Assembly: GCF_032102965.1 (NCBI RefSeq)
Contig: NZ_CP134880.1
Span: 2,480,001 to 2,544,000 of the forward strand
Length of the DNA: 64,000 nucleotides
Direction of reading: 5' to 3'
DNA from: Demequina capsici
Lineage (GTDB): Bacteria > Actinomycetota > Actinomycetes > Actinomycetales > Demequinaceae
Shown here: positions 1 to 9,654 of the stretch, piece after piece
How the letters are laid out: the number at the start of each line of letters is the position of its first letter
Numbering within the stretch: the first letter of the stretch is position 1
The notes under the pieces: model-generated
The model's input: only the letters and a program-made list of their open reading frames with translations
What the model was told of the DNA's origin: nothing
The model's database searches: none
Translations under genes and position numbers: made by a program

Positions 1-200
1 ATGTTGATCGTGATACCGCGCTCGCGCTCCTCAGGAGCCTTGTCGATGTCCTCGAACGGGGTGAACGGGTTCAGGTCCGGGTACATGTCGTGCAGGACCT
101 TGGAGATCGCAGCGGTCAGCGTGGTCTTGCCGTGGTCGACGTGACCGATGGTACCGATGTTCACGTGCGGCTTGGACCGCTCGAACTTGGCCTTAGCCAT
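1..200 (-). CDS. tuf: Elongation factor Tu, N-terminal part (cut by window start)
   Basis: EF-Tu carries aminoacyl-tRNA to the ribosomal A site using GTP. Only the first 66 or so codons are in the window. The translation begins [20 protein letters not shown] and continues with the P-loop GHVDHGKT and the start of the switch I segment (EERERGITI), which is diagnostic. The ATG at 198-200 is preceded by AGGAGG with ideal spacing. It is the last gene of the str operon and follows fusA by 122 bp. Confidence 0.97.
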   Translation of the reverse strand, partial: MAKAKFERSKPHVNIGTIGHVDHGKTTLTAAISKVLHDMYPDLNPFTPFEDIDKAPEERERGITIN

Positions 201-230
201 GAGGTGTTCCTCCTGAATTGATGAGACTCG

Positions 231-302
231 GGTAAGAATGCTAGTCCGATCGATGGCGCATGGCCATCGGGGGCTTCATCCCTACTGGTCGTTATTCTTA
301 CC
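231..302. repeat. Structured fusA-tuf intergenic region with nested inverted repeats
   Basis: GGTAAGAAT at 231-239 is repeated exactly in inverted form at 294-302. Between them CGATGGC (251-257) pairs with GCCATCG (263-269) around a five-base loop. On the minus strand this would fold into an outer 9-bp stem and an inner 7-bp hairpin just ahead of the tuf Shine-Dalgarno. It has no T-tract, so it looks more like an mRNA processing or translation-control element than a terminator. The function is inferred from position only. Confidence 0.5.
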
Positions 303-322
303 TGTTTTTGCGACCGGTGGGA

Positions 323-2437
323 CTACTCGCCCCGGGTCTTTGCGATGATCTCGTCGGCGACTGCCTTCGGGACCTCGGAGTAGCTGTCGAACTGCATCGA
401 GTACACGGCGCGACCAGAGGTCTTGGAGCGCAGGTCACCGACGTAGCCGAACATCTCCGACAGCGGAACCAGCGCGTCGATGACCTTGACGCCCTGGGCG
501 TCGGACATCTGGCGGATCTGTCCACGGCGGGAGTTGATGTCGCCGATGACGTCACCCATGTACTCCTCGGGCGTACGGACCTCGACGGCCATCATCGGCT
601 CGAGCAGCACGGGGCTGGCCTTGCGAGCGGCCTCCTTGAAGGCCATCGAACCGGCGATCTTGAACGCCATCTCCGACGAGTCGACGTCGTGGTAGGCGCC
701 GTCCACCAGGGTGGCCTTGACACCGACGACCGGGTAACCGGCCTGGATGCCCAGCTCCATGGCGTTCTGGATGCCTGCGTCGACCGACGGGATGTACTCA
801 CGGGGCACGCGACCACCGGTGACGGCGTTCACGAACTCGTACTGCACCTCGGAGTCGGCCTCGAGCGGCTCGAGCGTGATCTGGACCTTCGCGAACTGGC
901 CGGAGCCGCCGGTCTGCTTCTTGTGCGTGTAGTCGTACTTCTCGACCGTCTTGCGGATGGTCTCGCGGTACGCGACCTGCGGCTTGCCGACGTTCGCGTC
1001 GACCTTGAACTCGCGCTTCATGCGGTCCACGAGGATGTCCAGGTGGAGCTCGCCCATGCCGCCGATGACGGTCTGGCCGGTCTCGTCGTCCAGGCGCACG
1101 CGGAAGGTGGGGTCCTCCTCGGCGAGCTTCTGGATGGCGAGCGAGAGCTTCTCCTGGTCGCCCTTGGTCTTGGGCTCGATGGCCACGTCGATGACCGGGT
1201 CCGGGAACGTCATGGACTCGAGGACCACCTGGTGGTCCGGGTTGCACAGCGTGTCACCGGTGGTCGTGTCCTTGAGGCCGATGACCGCGTAGATGTGACC
1301 GGCGTGGATCGAGTCGACCGGGTTCTCCTTGTTGGCGTGCATCTGGAACAGCTTCCCGATGCGTTCCTTCTTGCCCTTGGTCGAGTTGACGACCTGGGCA
1401 CCGGTCTCGAGGTGACCCGAGTAGACGCGGACGTAGGTGAGGCGACCGAAGAACGGGTGAGCGACGACCTTGAAGGCGAGGGCCGAGAAGGGCTCGCTCG
1501 CGTCGGCGTGACGCTCGATGACGACCTCGGGGTCGCGGACGTCGTGACCCTGGATGGCAGGCACGTCGACCGGGGCCGGCAGGTAGTCGATCACGGCGTC
1601 GAGCATGGGCTGCACGCCACGGTTCTTGAACGCCGAGCCGCACAGCACCGGGTAGAGCTGCGACGAGATCGTGAGCTTGCGGATCGCGCCCTTGATCTCA
1701 GCGGTGGTCAGCTCCTCGCCGCCCAGGTACTTCTCGAGCAGCTCGTCGTCGGCCTCGGCCACGGCCTCGAGCAGGGCGGCGCGGTACTCGTCCGCCTTGT
1801 CCTTGAGGTCGGCGGGGATCTCGGTGACGTCGTACTTGGCGCCCATGGTCACGTCGCCCTTGGCGTCGCCGGGCCACACCTTGGCGTTCATCTCGACCAG
1901 GTCGACGATGCCGACGAAGTCGTTCTCCGAGCCGATGGGCAGCTGGATGACCAGCGGCTTGGCGCCGAGGCGGTTGATGATCGTGTCGACCGTGAAGTAG
2001 AAGTCGGCGCCCAGCTTGTCCATCTTGTTGACGAAGCAGATGCGGGGAACGTCGTACTTGTCGGCCTGACGCCACACGGTCTCGGACTGGGGCTCCACGC
2101 CCTCCTTGCCGTCGAACACGGCGACCGCGCCGTCGAGCACTCGCAGCGAACGCTCCACCTCGACCGTGAAGTCCACGTGGCCAGGGGTGTCGATGATGTT
2201 GATCTGGTTGTCGTTCCAGAAGCAGGTCACCGCGGCGGAGGTGATGGTGATGCCGCGCTCCTGCTCCTGCTCCATCCAGTCGGTCGTCGACGCACCGTCG
2301 TGGGTCTCACCGATCTTGTAGTTCACACCCGTGTAGAACAGGATGCGCTCGGTGGTGGTGGTCTTGCCGGCATCGATGTGGGCCATGATGCCGATGTTGC
2401 GGACCTTCTTGAGGTCCGTGAGCACGTCCTGTGCCAC
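323..2437 (-). CDS. fusA: Elongation factor G
   Basis: Ribosomal translocase: GTP hydrolysis drives movement of tRNA and mRNA, and with RRF it recycles ribosomes. The product is 704 residues, normal for the family. The GTPase domain shows G1 AHIDAGKTT, the switch region GITITSAA, G3 DTPGH and G4 NKMDK, followed by the usual domains II-V ending in [20 protein letters not shown]. An in-frame ATG lies 14 codons upstream, but the GTG at 2437 is preferred: it gives the canonical [20 protein letters not shown] start and has AAGGAG eight bases upstream. It lies 41 bp after rpsG in the str operon. Confidence 0.97.
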   Translation of the reverse strand: MAQDVLTDLKKVRNIGIMAHIDAGKTTTTERILFYTGVNYKIGETHDGASTTDWMEQEQERGITITSAAVTCFWNDNQINIIDTPGHVDFTVEVERSLRVLDGAVAVFDGKEGVEPQSETVWRQADKYDVPRICFVNKMDKLGADFYFTVDTIINRLGAKPLVIQLPIGSENDFVGIVDLVEMNAKVWPGDAKGDVTMGAKYDVTEIPADLKDKADEYRAALLEAVAEADDELLEKYLGGEELTTAEIKGAIRKLTISSQLYPVLCGSAFKNRGVQPMLDAVIDYLPAPVDVPAIQGHDVRDPEVVIERHADASEPFSALAFKVVAHPFFGRLTYVRVYSGHLETGAQVVNSTKGKKERIGKLFQMHANKENPVDSIHAGHIYAVIGLKDTTTGDTLCNPDHQVVLESMTFPDPVIDVAIEPKTKGDQEKLSLAIQKLAEEDPTFRVRLDDETGQTVIGGMGELHLDILVDRMKREFKVDANVGKPQVAYRETIRKTVEKYDYTHKKQTGGSGQFAKVQITLEPLEADSEVQYEFVNAVTGGRVPREYIPSVDAGIQNAMELGIQAGYPVVGVKATLVDGAYHDVDSSEMAFKIAGSMAFKEAARKASPVLLEPMMAVEVRTPEEYMGDVIGDINSRRGQIRQMSDAQGVKVIDALVPLSEMFGYVGDLRSKTSGRAVYSMQFDSYSEVPKAVADEIIAKTRGE

Positions 2438-2478
2438 GAGTGGTTCTCCTTGGGTCTTCGGTCGAGGACTGCTCGCCA

Positions 2479-2948
2479 CTACCAGCGGTAGTGGGCGAAC
2501 GCCTTGTTCGACTCGGCCATCTTGTGCATGTCCTCACGGCGCTTCACCGCGGCACCGAGGCCGTTGGAGGCGTCGAGGATCTCGTTCATCAGGCGCTCGG
2601 TCATGGTGTGCTCGCGACGCTGACGCGCGAAGTCCACCAGCCAGCGCAGCGCGAGGGTGGTCGCACGCACCGGACGGACGTCGACCGGCACCTGGTAGGT
2701 GGCGCCACCGACGCGGCGAGAGCGGACCTCGAGCGCGGGACGGATGTTCTCGAGCGCGCGCTTGAGCACGACGACGGGGTCCTGACCGGACTTCTCACGG
2801 ACACCCTCGAGGGCGCCGTAGACGATGGACTCGGCGACGGACTTCTTGCCGTCCAGCAGGACCTTGTTGATCAGCTGGGTGACGACGGTCGCGCCGTAGA
2901 CGGGGTCGTTAATGATGGGGCGCTTGGGCGCCGGTCCCTTGCGAGGCA

Positions 2949-2949
<1 letters not shown>
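2479..2949 (-). CDS. rpsG: 30S ribosomal protein S7
   Basis: Primary 16S rRNA-binding protein that nucleates assembly of the 30S head and contacts E-site tRNA. The product has 156 residues, the standard bacterial length, with [10 protein letters not shown] at the N-terminus and [21 protein letters not shown] at the end. It starts with GTG at 2949, and this first base is also the last base of the rpsL stop codon (TAGTG arrangement), so the two genes are translationally coupled. It is the second gene of the str operon. Confidence 0.97.
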
Positions 2950-3323
<374 letters not shown>

Positions 3324-3461
3324 TACATCTCCGAACTTGTTCGAATCGTTTCTGAAACTTGGCGGGCGGCGTCCGACCCCCGCGCCCGGGCGTGTCGAAC
3401 CTGGTTGGGATGCGCCCGAGAGGGCGCGCGTGAGGGCCCGATGACGCGGGCACGAACGTCA

Positions 3462-3490
3462 ACTGTACCTGCAGGGGCGGCCGCCGTCAA
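3462..3490 (-). promoter_or_regulatory. Sigma-70-type promoter of the str operon
   Basis: On the minus strand TTGACG (3485-3490) and TACAGT (3462-3467) are separated by exactly 17 bp. Transcription would begin near 3455, giving an untranslated leader of about 130 nt before rpsL. I see nothing else convincing in the 285-bp gap between rpsL and the oxidoreductase gene at 3609, including no clear terminator for the latter. Confidence 0.6.
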
Positions 3491-3608
3491 AGCGGACCGG
3501 GCCGGCTCATGGGCACGGCTACCGCAGGTGGAGCGAACACGATGCTACCCTCGTCCGCTCCCACGCGCTCGCCGGCGCCGAAGAGCATTCCCCGTCCCTG
3601 CCGCAACC

Positions 3609-4688
3609 TCATGACGCGAGCTCCGGATAGTCCGTGTACCCCCGCTCATCGCCACCGTAGTAGGTGGAGCGGTCAGGCGCGTTGAACGGACCTCCCCGCC
3701 TCAGCCTGGTGGGCAGATCGGGGTTCGCGAGGAACAGCGCGGCATATGAGACCAGGTCGGCCTGCCCCTCCTCGACGGCCTGCAGCCCCGCCTGTGCCGC
3801 CTCCGCGCCCGCTCCGAGGGCAGGGTTGACGATGAGCGCGCCGTGCCAGGCTTCCCTGATCCGGAGCCGTAGAGCCGGGCCGCCGGTGTCGACGAGGTGC
3901 AGCCACGCGAGGCCGACATCGCTCAACGCGTGAGCCAGCGGGACGTAGGTGGCGGGCAGGTCCTCGGGATCCTCGTGGATGTCGCTCGACGTCCCGCCTC
4001 CGGGTGACAGGCGCATGCCGACACGTCGAGGGCCGATCTCGCCCGCCACGGCCGCGGCGACCTCCACCGCGAACCGGAGCCGACCGGCGACCCCGCCACC
4101 CCACGCGTCGGTCCTGCTGTTCGAGCCCTCCGCGAGGAACTGGTGGACCAGGTAACCGTTCGCCCCGTGGATTTCCACACCGTCGAAGCCTGCTCCGATG
4201 GCAGCCCTCGCCGCAGCGACGAAGTCCGCGATCGTGGCCCGGATCCCCGGCTCGTCGAGCGCGACCGGGGTCACCATGTCCTTCATGCCTGCGGGCGTGA
4301 AGACCTTGCCGTCGGCACGGACCGCCGACGGCGCCACCGGCACGGCACCGCCGCGCTGCACGCTCGGATGCGAGATTCGGCCGGCATGCATCAGCTGAGC
4401 CGCGATCCGCCCCCCGCGGGCATGGACCGCCTCGGTGACCGTCCGCCAGGAGCGCGCCTGCTCGGCCGTGTGCAGGCCGGGCGTCCACGGGTAGCCCTGC
4501 CCGACTTCGGAAGGCTGGATGCCCTCCGTGATGATCAGGCCGGCGTCGGCACGCTGCGCGTAGTACCGCGCCATCAGCTCGGTCGCCGTGCCGCCGGAGC
4601 CCGCGCGGCAGCGCGTCATGGGGGCCATGACGATGCGGTTGGCGAGCGGCACGCCTCCGAGCACGTAGGGCGCGAACGGGTCGGGCAT
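3609..4688 (-). CDS. Old-yellow-enzyme-family FMN-dependent ene-reductase
   Basis: NADH:flavin oxidoreductase of the OYE class, which typically reduces activated C=C bonds with FMN and NAD(P)H. Family marks are NRIVMAPMTRCRA near the N-terminus, the substrate-binding HGANGYLVHQFL (His and Asn contact the substrate carbonyl, Tyr is the proton donor), SNSRTDAWGGG and GMRLSPGG. From the ATG at 4688 it has 359 residues; a GTG two codons upstream (4694) fits the GGAAGG better, and the open frame extends to 4739, so the start is uncertain. It lies 54 bp after the ATPase gene as last gene of the transporter operon, so its substrate may be an unsaturated intermediate of the imported compound. That role is inferred. 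Confidence 0.9.
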   Translation of the reverse strand: MPDPFAPYVLGGVPLANRIVMAPMTRCRAGSGGTATELMARYYAQRADAGLIITEGIQPSEVGQGYPWTPGLHTAEQARSWRTVTEAVHARGGRIAAQLMHAGRISHPSVQRGGAVPVAPSAVRADGKVFTPAGMKDMVTPVALDEPGIRATIADFVAAARAAIGAGFDGVEIHGANGYLVHQFLAEGSNSRTDAWGGGVAGRLRFAVEVAAAVAGEIGPRRVGMRLSPGGGTSSDIHEDPEDLPATYVPLAHALSDVGLAWLHLVDTGGPALRLRIREAWHGALIVNPALGAGAEAAQAGLQAVEEGQADLVSYAALFLANPDLPTRLRRGGPFNAPDRSTYYGGDERGYTDYPELAS

Positions 4689-4742
4689 CGGCACGGATCC
4701 TTCCGACGGTCGGCTCACGAAGTCCACGCGAGCGGTCAACGG

Positions 4743-5552
4743 CTAGAGCAGGGTCCCCTGCAGCTCGAGCGCCTTGCGCGACTCCTCGTGGAGCGTCTCG
4801 ATGAGCTGGGCCTCGATCGCCGCGAACTCGGGCGAGGTGATCACCGACAGCTCCCGCGGGCGAGGAAGATCCACCTCGACGTTCAGGCGCACGCGCGTGG
4901 GCCTGGCGCTCAGCACGATGACCCGGTCCGCCAGATAGATCGCCTCGCGGATGTCATGGGTGATCATCACAGCAGTCCACTCGTGCTTGGCCCAGACGCC
5001 CTGGAGCCAGTTCTGCATCTCGATGCGCGTGAGCGAGTCGAGCGCCCCGAAAGGCTCGTCGAGCAGCAGGATGTCCCGACCCTGCACGACGGTGCGCAGC
5101 AGCGCCGCGCGCTGCCTCATGCCGCCGGAGAGCTCGAACGGGTGCGAGTCCTCGAAGCCGGACAGGCCGAACGTCGGGAACAGGTCCCGTGCCCGCTTGC
5201 GGGCCTCGAGCTTCCACATGCCCTGCACCTCGAGCCCGAGCGCGCAGTTCTCCGCGATCGTGCGCCACGGGAACAGGAGGTCCTTCTGCGGCATGTAGGC
5301 GACGTTCTCACGCACACCGATGGCGTCCTTGCCGTCCACCTTGAGCTCGCCCGAGGTCGGCTCCTCGAGCCCGGCCATGATGTTGAACATGGTCGACTTG
5401 CCGCAGCCCGACGGGCCGATGACCGCGACGAACTCGCCCTTGTTCACCGAGAAGGACACGCCGTCGACCACGCGTCGCTCACCGCCGGGGACGGAGAACT
5501 GCTTGTGCAGATCGACGAGCTCAATCTTCGGGGACTTGATCTCAGTGGCCAC
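4743..5552 (-). CDS. ABC transporter ATPase, ThiZ/SsuB-like
   Basis: Energises import through the permease encoded next to it. The 269-residue protein has Walker A GPSGCGKST, the signature LSGGMRQR, Walker B ILLLDEPFGALD and the switch motif MITHDIREA. This is the nitrate/taurine/HMP-precursor subfamily of importer ATPases. The GTG start at 5552 lies 11 bp inside the end of the permease gene, so expression is coupled. The gene content around it (TenA and a THI5-type binding protein) argues for a thiamine-pyrimidine precursor importer (ThiXYZ) rather than sulfonate uptake. Confidence 0.92.
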   Translation of the reverse strand: MATEIKSPKIELVDLHKQFSVPGGERRVVDGVSFSVNKGEFVAVIGPSGCGKSTMFNIMAGLEEPTSGELKVDGKDAIGVRENVAYMPQKDLLFPWRTIAENCALGLEVQGMWKLEARKRARDLFPTFGLSGFEDSHPFELSGGMRQRAALLRTVVQGRDILLLDEPFGALDSLTRIEMQNWLQGVWAKHEWTAVMITHDIREAIYLADRVIVLSARPTRVRLNVEVDLPRPRELSVITSPEFAAIEAQLIETLHEESRKALELQGTLL

Positions 5553-6390
5553 GACGGGCTCTCCTCTCCTTGGAGGCCCACGGGATGACGAGCCGCTCGA
5601 CCAGGAAGGTGGACAGGTACAGGGTGATGCTGACGACGGCGGTCACGGCGACGGCAGCGAGCACGAGGTCGGTGCGGAACGCGTTCTTCTGCATCGACAT
5701 GTAGATGCCGAGCCCGCTCTGGGCGCCGACGTACTCGGAGAAGATCGCGCCCGTCACGGCGTAGACGATCGAGATGCGCAGGGCGGTGAAGAACGACGGC
5801 AGCGCGGAAGGGAGTCGGGCGTAGCGGAACTGCTTCCACCGTCCTGCCCCCATGGAGCTGAGGAGTGCGCCCGCCTCACGGTCGGTCTTCGCGAAGCCTT
5901 CGATGAGCCCCACCGTCACGGGGAAGAAGGTGACGAGAGCCACCACGATCACCTTGGGCAGGAGGCCGAAGCCGAACCAGATGATCATGAGAGGAGCGAT
6001 CGCGATGATCGGGATGGTCTGGGAAGCCACGAGCAGCGGCATGAGGCCCCGCCGCAGCCACGGCGAGAAGTCGATCGCGACAGCGATGACCCACGCGACG
6101 ACGAGCGCGGCGGTGAATCCGACGAACGTGACCTGCAGGGTGGCCCAGGCGTGACCCCAGATGATGTCCGCCTGCGACCACCCGGCCGTCACGATCCTGA
6201 TCGGGGAAGGGAGGATCTGCGGGCGGACGTCGAACGTGTCGACGATGATCTGCCACGCGGCGAGCACCGCCAGGGTGATCAGCACCGGCGGGAGCACCGC
6301 GCCGATCCATGCGGGAAGGCGCGCCCGGCGGGCTCTCCGCGCGGGTGCGTCGGTCATCGGGATTCCTTGCTGAGCAGGAGCTGCGGTCAC
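5542..6390 (-). CDS. ABC transporter permease, ThiX-like
   Basis: Inner-membrane channel subunit of the importer. Starting at GTG 6390 it has 282 residues, with about six predicted transmembrane stretches and the BPD-transport loop EGFAKTDREAGALLSSMGAG that docks to the ATPase. The GTG forms a GTGA overlap with the tenA stop and has GGAGG seven bases upstream inside tenA, which is why I prefer it to the ATG at 6357. The homologous family carries nitrate, taurine, aliphatic sulfonates and HMP precursors; the neighbours point to the last of these. Confidence 0.9.
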   Translation of the reverse strand: MTAAPAQQGIPMTDAPARRARRARLPAWIGAVLPPVLITLAVLAAWQIIVDTFDVRPQILPSPIRIVTAGWSQADIIWGHAWATLQVTFVGFTAALVVAWVIAVAIDFSPWLRRGLMPLLVASQTIPIIAIAPLMIIWFGFGLLPKVIVVALVTFFPVTVGLIEGFAKTDREAGALLSSMGAGRWKQFRYARLPSALPSFFTALRISIVYAVTGAIFSEYVGAQSGLGIYMSMQKNAFRTDLVLAAVAVTAVVSITLYLSTFLVERLVIPWASKERRARRGH

Positions 6391-7025
6391 GTGACGGCCT
6401 CCAGTCGGACGGGTTGCTGGTTCCAGAACGCGATCTCGTGCTGGAGACCTCGGGTGAGCACGCTCTCGGCGAGCGCGGGGTCGATGCCGGAGTCGTCGAT
6501 CATCGCGCAGTGGCGTTCGATCATGTCCGCGTAGTCTCCGCTCGCATAGACCGCGACCCACGCTGCGTACGCGCTGGAGGGGTCCGCCACGTCGACCTGG
6601 GCGAGCGCGACCGTGTAGCCGTAGAGGCACGGGAGCATCGCGACGAGGGTGGCTGCACGATCGTCTGCGAGCGAGTCGTAGAAGCGCATGTATGCCGCGG
6701 TCTCCTGAGAGGCCACCGCGGCGGCGAAGTCGCAGCCGAAGGGCTTGGCGTTCGCGATGTGTCGGTCGAGCTCGACTGCGAAGATGCCGTTCGCCAGACG
6801 GACCGCATGCTCGAGATCCTGCTCGGGACCGGCGGCGGCCAGGCGCGAGTACAGACGCGCGTAGTAGCGCAGATACAGGTAGTCCTGCTCGAGGTAGTGC
6901 CTGAAGACGGCAGGGTCGAGCGTCCCGTCGGTGATCCCGGACAGCAGAGCGAGCGAGGGCCACTGTGACGCGGCCTGCTCGACTCGCGCCTTCAGCTGGG
7001 CGGCGAGCGATGCGGGTGCGGGCAT
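6387..7025 (-). CDS. tenA: TenA-family thiaminase II / aminopyrimidine aminohydrolase (copy 1)
   Basis: TenA hydrolyses 4-amino-5-aminomethyl-2-methylpyrimidine to HMP in thiamine salvage and also cleaves thiamine slowly. The 212-residue product is of normal length. It keeps the cysteine in MLPCLYGY (the catalytic Cys of the TenA-C class) and the C-terminal glutamate in HEIAFWNQ. The ATG at 7025 has AAGGAT upstream. It lies between the binding-protein gene and the permease gene, an arrangement that itself suggests the imported ligand is a thiamine pyrimidine fragment. A second tenA lies at 12084-12770. Whether this copy salvages or feeds catabolism cannot be decided from sequence. Confidence 0.88.
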   Translation of the reverse strand: MPAPASLAAQLKARVEQAASQWPSLALLSGITDGTLDPAVFRHYLEQDYLYLRYYARLYSRLAAAGPEQDLEHAVRLANGIFAVELDRHIANAKPFGCDFAAAVASQETAAYMRFYDSLADDRAATLVAMLPCLYGYTVALAQVDVADPSSAYAAWVAVYASGDYADMIERHCAMIDDSGIDPALAESVLTRGLQHEIAFWNQQPVRLEAVT

Positions 7026-7054
7026 GGCGATCCTTCTGTAGGAGCCCACCGACC

Positions 7055-7084
7055 CGGGGCCCATGAGAGCGCTCATGGGCCCCG
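7055..7084 (-). other. Strong intra-operon hairpin between binding-protein and tenA genes
   Basis: CGGGGCCCATGAG (7055-7067) pairs perfectly with CTCATGGGCCCCG (7072-7084) around an AGCG loop, a 13-bp stem. No T-run follows. Hairpins directly after the binding-protein gene are common in importer operons and are thought to raise the amount of binding protein relative to the membrane parts by protecting or partly terminating the transcript. That role is inferred here. Confidence 0.6.
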
Positions 7085-7099
7085 AGCGGCGGACGCGGG

Positions 7100-8149
7100 T
7101 CAGGAGATGAGGTCGTTGGTGTAGAACCCGGACCAGTCGGGCTCCTCCGTGAGGACGTTCCCGTCGGCGTCTGCGAGCAGGCCGTTGTCGAAGTAGAAGC
7201 TGCCCAGGTCCGACCACATCGAGGCGGTCTGGGTCCCGACCGCGCCGTCGGCGTCGAGCAGGTAGTCCGAGGAGATGAGCTCCTGGCTCTTGGTGACGAG
7301 CTCCGGCTCGGTCAGGACGTCCGGGTTCTGGTCGATGAGGATCTGCGCCGCCTCGTCGGGGTTCTCCGCGGCGTACTCGTATCCCTTCTGAAGCGCACCG
7401 ACGAACGCGGAGGCCGCCTCAGGGTTCGCCGCGATCCACGACTCGGAGCCTGCGACCACGATCGAGTACTCGTCGGGGAACCCGTAGTCGGTCGGGTAGA
7501 AGTACGACATGGGGGTGCCCTGGAGGTCAGCCTCGATGCCCTCCCACGTCACGAATGCCTGGGTGAAGTCCACGTCACCCGAGTAGAGGGCCTCGTATGC
7601 GCTCGTGCCGAGGATCACGGACGAGTAGTCGCCCGTTCCACCCGCGGCCTGGATCACGGCCTTGTTCACCGCGTCCTCGGTCGGCGTGCCGAAGCCGCCG
7701 TAGACGGTGCCGTCCAGGTCAGCCGGGCTCGTGATGTCGGTACGGTCCGCACTGATGCTCAGCGCGGTCGCGCCGTGCTGGAGGACGGACATCACGGAGA
7801 CGACGTCGCCGCCCGCGGCGTGCGCGTAGAGAAGTCCGCCCTCGCTCGTGATGCCGAACTCGGCACTGCCGGCATCGATCAGGGTCTCGGCGGATGAGCT
7901 GTTGTACGGAAGCACCTCCACGTCGATGCCCGCGTCCTTGAAGTATCCGTTCGCGATCGCGACGTAGAGGCCGGTGTGGTTCGTGTTGGGCGTCCAGTCG
8001 AGCGTGAAGCGGACGGTCGTCATGGCGGCGGTCGAGCCGTCGCTCGCGGTGTCGGTGGTGGCGGCGTCGGTGGACGAGCAGCCGGCCAGCACGAGCATGG
8101 AGCTCGCTGCGAGACCGACCGTCGCCTGGAGGCGGCGGGTGTGCTTCAT
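7100..8149 (-). CDS. ABC transporter substrate-binding lipoprotein, NMT1/THI5 (ThiY) type
   Basis: Extracytoplasmic receptor of the importer. It is a 349-residue lipoprotein: basic start, hydrophobic stretch, then LAGC lipobox with the lipid-modified Cys at about residue 24. The mature part opens with VRFTLDWTPNTNHTGLYVAI, the hallmark of the NMT1/THI5-like family that binds HMP-type pyrimidines (ThiY) or riboflavin (RibY). The ATG at 8149 is preceded by AAAGGT. It is followed by a strong hairpin and then tenA. A pyrimidine ligand is the best guess because of tenA; a flavin or another N-heterocycle is possible. Confidence 0.9.
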   Translation of the reverse strand: MKHTRRLQATVGLAASSMLVLAGCSSTDAATTDTASDGSTAAMTTVRFTLDWTPNTNHTGLYVAIANGYFKDAGIDVEVLPYNSSSAETLIDAGSAEFGITSEGGLLYAHAAGGDVVSVMSVLQHGATALSISADRTDITSPADLDGTVYGGFGTPTEDAVNKAVIQAAGGTGDYSSVILGTSAYEALYSGDVDFTQAFVTWEGIEADLQGTPMSYFYPTDYGFPDEYSIVVAGSESWIAANPEAASAFVGALQKGYEYAAENPDEAAQILIDQNPDVLTEPELVTKSQELISSDYLLDADGAVGTQTASMWSDLGSFYFDNGLLADADGNVLTEEPDWSGFYTNDLIS

Positions 8150-8192
8150 CGGGGATTACCTTTCGTGTGGGGTGGGGCACCAGCGGGCGGGA

Positions 8193-9512
8193 CTAGTGCG
8201 CGCGCCGCACCACCGTCATGCGGTCGATGGTGCGGCGGAAGGCTGCGTTGGCCTCGGCGACCACGCGGCCCTCGTCGACGGTGAGGAGCTGACGTCCACG
8301 CATCAGCACCTTCCCGTCCACGATGGTGGTGTCGACTGCGGACCCGTTGGCGGCGAACACGAGGTGGCTCATCGGGTGGGTCGCGCTGTCGCGGAGCATC
8401 GGGGTGAACTCGACGCTGTTGGTGTTGACGAGGACGATGTCTGCCTTGGCGCCTGCCTCGAGGCTGCCGACGTTGACGCCCAGCGCCTTGGCTCCGTTGT
8501 TCGTGGCCATGCGGAGGACCTGCTCGGCCTGCATGAGCGACGCGTCGATCCGGTTGGCGCGGTGCATCAGCGAGGCGTACTTGAGGACCTCGAACATGTC
8601 TCCGCTGTTGTTGCATTCGACGGCGTCGTGGCCCAGGCCGACGTTGATGCCTGCGGCGAGGTACTCGGGTACGCGGGCGATGCCGTTGCCGAGCTTCGCG
8701 TTGGAGCTGGGGTTGTGGGAGATGTGAGTGCCGGTCTCGGCCATCATCCGGACCTCGTCGTCGCTGAGGTGCACGCAATGCGCGGCGACCAGGTCGGGGC
8801 CGAGCAGGCCCGCCTCGTACGCCATCTCGGTGGGCCTCCTGCCGAAGCGCGCGACGGAGTTCTCCACCTCGGACAGCGACTCGTTGAGGTGGGCGTGGAT
8901 CCCGATGCCGAGCTCGTCCGCGAGGCCGCGCATGTCGCGGAGCAGCTCGGGCGAGGCGAGCGGGAGCCATTCGAGGCCGAACCGCACCTGGATGCGGTCG
9001 TTCGCGCGGCCGTGGTCCCGATGGAAGGCGTCGACGTTGTCCTGCAGCGTGTCGAGGTCGTGCTCGTCGTCGGCGACGTCGTTGGACAGGATGGCGCGGA
9101 TCCCGATCTCGTCCGCCGCGTCCGCGAGCGCGTCGAGCCTGCGGTACATGTCGTTGACGGTGGTGACGCCCGCCTTGATCGCCTCCGTGTACGACGCCTG
9201 CGCTGCCCAGTAGGCGGCGTCGTAGTCGAGCGCGCGGATCATGGGGTACCAGCATTCGTCCAGGTACTCCCAGAGCGGCAGGTGGTCGTTGTAGCCCTTG
9301 CCGAGCGCGGTGTGGAAGTGGAGGTCCACCAGACCCGGCATCACGATCATGTCGGTCGCGTCGATGCTCGTCTCGCCGATCGCCGGCGTGATGTCCCCTG
9401 CCACCACCTCGACGATGCGGTCGTCCTCGAGCACGACCGTGCCGCTCTCGTGGTACGTGCCCTTGGCGTCGAGCGTGAGGATCATGCCGTGACGGATGAG
9501 GGTGCGTGGCAT
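8193..9512 (-). CDS. Amidohydrolase-superfamily deaminase, SAH/MTA deaminase-like (copy 1)
   Basis: Metal-dependent hydrolase of the cytosine-deaminase/TrzN/SsnA group, which typically removes an amino group from an aromatic N-heterocycle. Metal-ligand motifs are LHFHTALG, HAHLNES, HCVH and GHDAVECNNSGDM, with a C-terminal composite-domain strand. The start at 9512 (439 residues) is chosen because AGGAGA precedes it and MPRTLIRHG matches the paralogue. It is first gene of the transporter operon, 45 bp downstream of a palindromic operator candidate. The paralogue at 23078-24388 is clearly homologous throughout. In context the 4-amino group of a thiamine-type pyrimidine is a plausible substrate. 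Confidence 0.88.
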   Translation of the reverse strand: MPRTLIRHGMILTLDAKGTYHESGTVVLEDDRIVEVVAGDITPAIGETSIDATDMIVMPGLVDLHFHTALGKGYNDHLPLWEYLDECWYPMIRALDYDAAYWAAQASYTEAIKAGVTTVNDMYRRLDALADAADEIGIRAILSNDVADDEHDLDTLQDNVDAFHRDHGRANDRIQVRFGLEWLPLASPELLRDMRGLADELGIGIHAHLNESLSEVENSVARFGRRPTEMAYEAGLLGPDLVAAHCVHLSDDEVRMMAETGTHISHNPSSNAKLGNGIARVPEYLAAGINVGLGHDAVECNNSGDMFEVLKYASLMHRANRIDASLMQAEQVLRMATNNGAKALGVNVGSLEAGAKADIVLVNTNSVEFTPMLRDSATHPMSHLVFAANGSAVDTTIVDGKVLMRGRQLLTVDEGRVVAEANAAFRRTIDRMTVVRRAH

Positions 9513-9556
9513 CGCCGGTCTCCTCTTCTCCGGCGACATCCGCCGGTCAGAAAGTT

Positions 9557-9636
9557 TGAGATCTTATATTTCAATTACCCTAGAGGGGCTCGGAACGCCC
9601 GACAAGCCATGTCGCGAGATGTTTACACGCCGTAAC
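9557..9636 (-). promoter_or_regulatory. Promoter and two operator-like sites of the transporter operon
   Basis: On the minus strand TTGTCG (9600-9605) and TAGGGT (9577-9582) are 17 bp apart. Just downstream of the expected start point is TATAAGATCTCA (9557-9568), with the AGATCT-centred palindrome TGAGATCTTA on the plus strand. Fifteen bases upstream of the -35 is GTTACGGCGTGTAAAC (9621-9636). Both sites recur at the promoters at 16.3 kb and 17.3 kb. Their positions suit an upstream activator-type site and a downstream repressor-type site; the bound protein is unknown, and the local GntR regulator is a candidate. I see no THI-box (TPP riboswitch) core here. Confidence 0.6.
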
Positions 9637-9654
9637 GTGAGCGAAACGCGACGC

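Noticed and set aside
260..2491. A 743-codon plus-strand frame opposite fusA
   Set aside because: Same antisense effect; fusA on the minus strand is conserved from end to end.
4743..8149. Taurine or aliphatic sulfonate importer (SsuABC/TauABC)
   Set aside because: The ATPase and permease alone would allow it, but the binding protein has the LDWTPNTNHTG signature of the THI5/ThiY group and tenA lies inside the operon.
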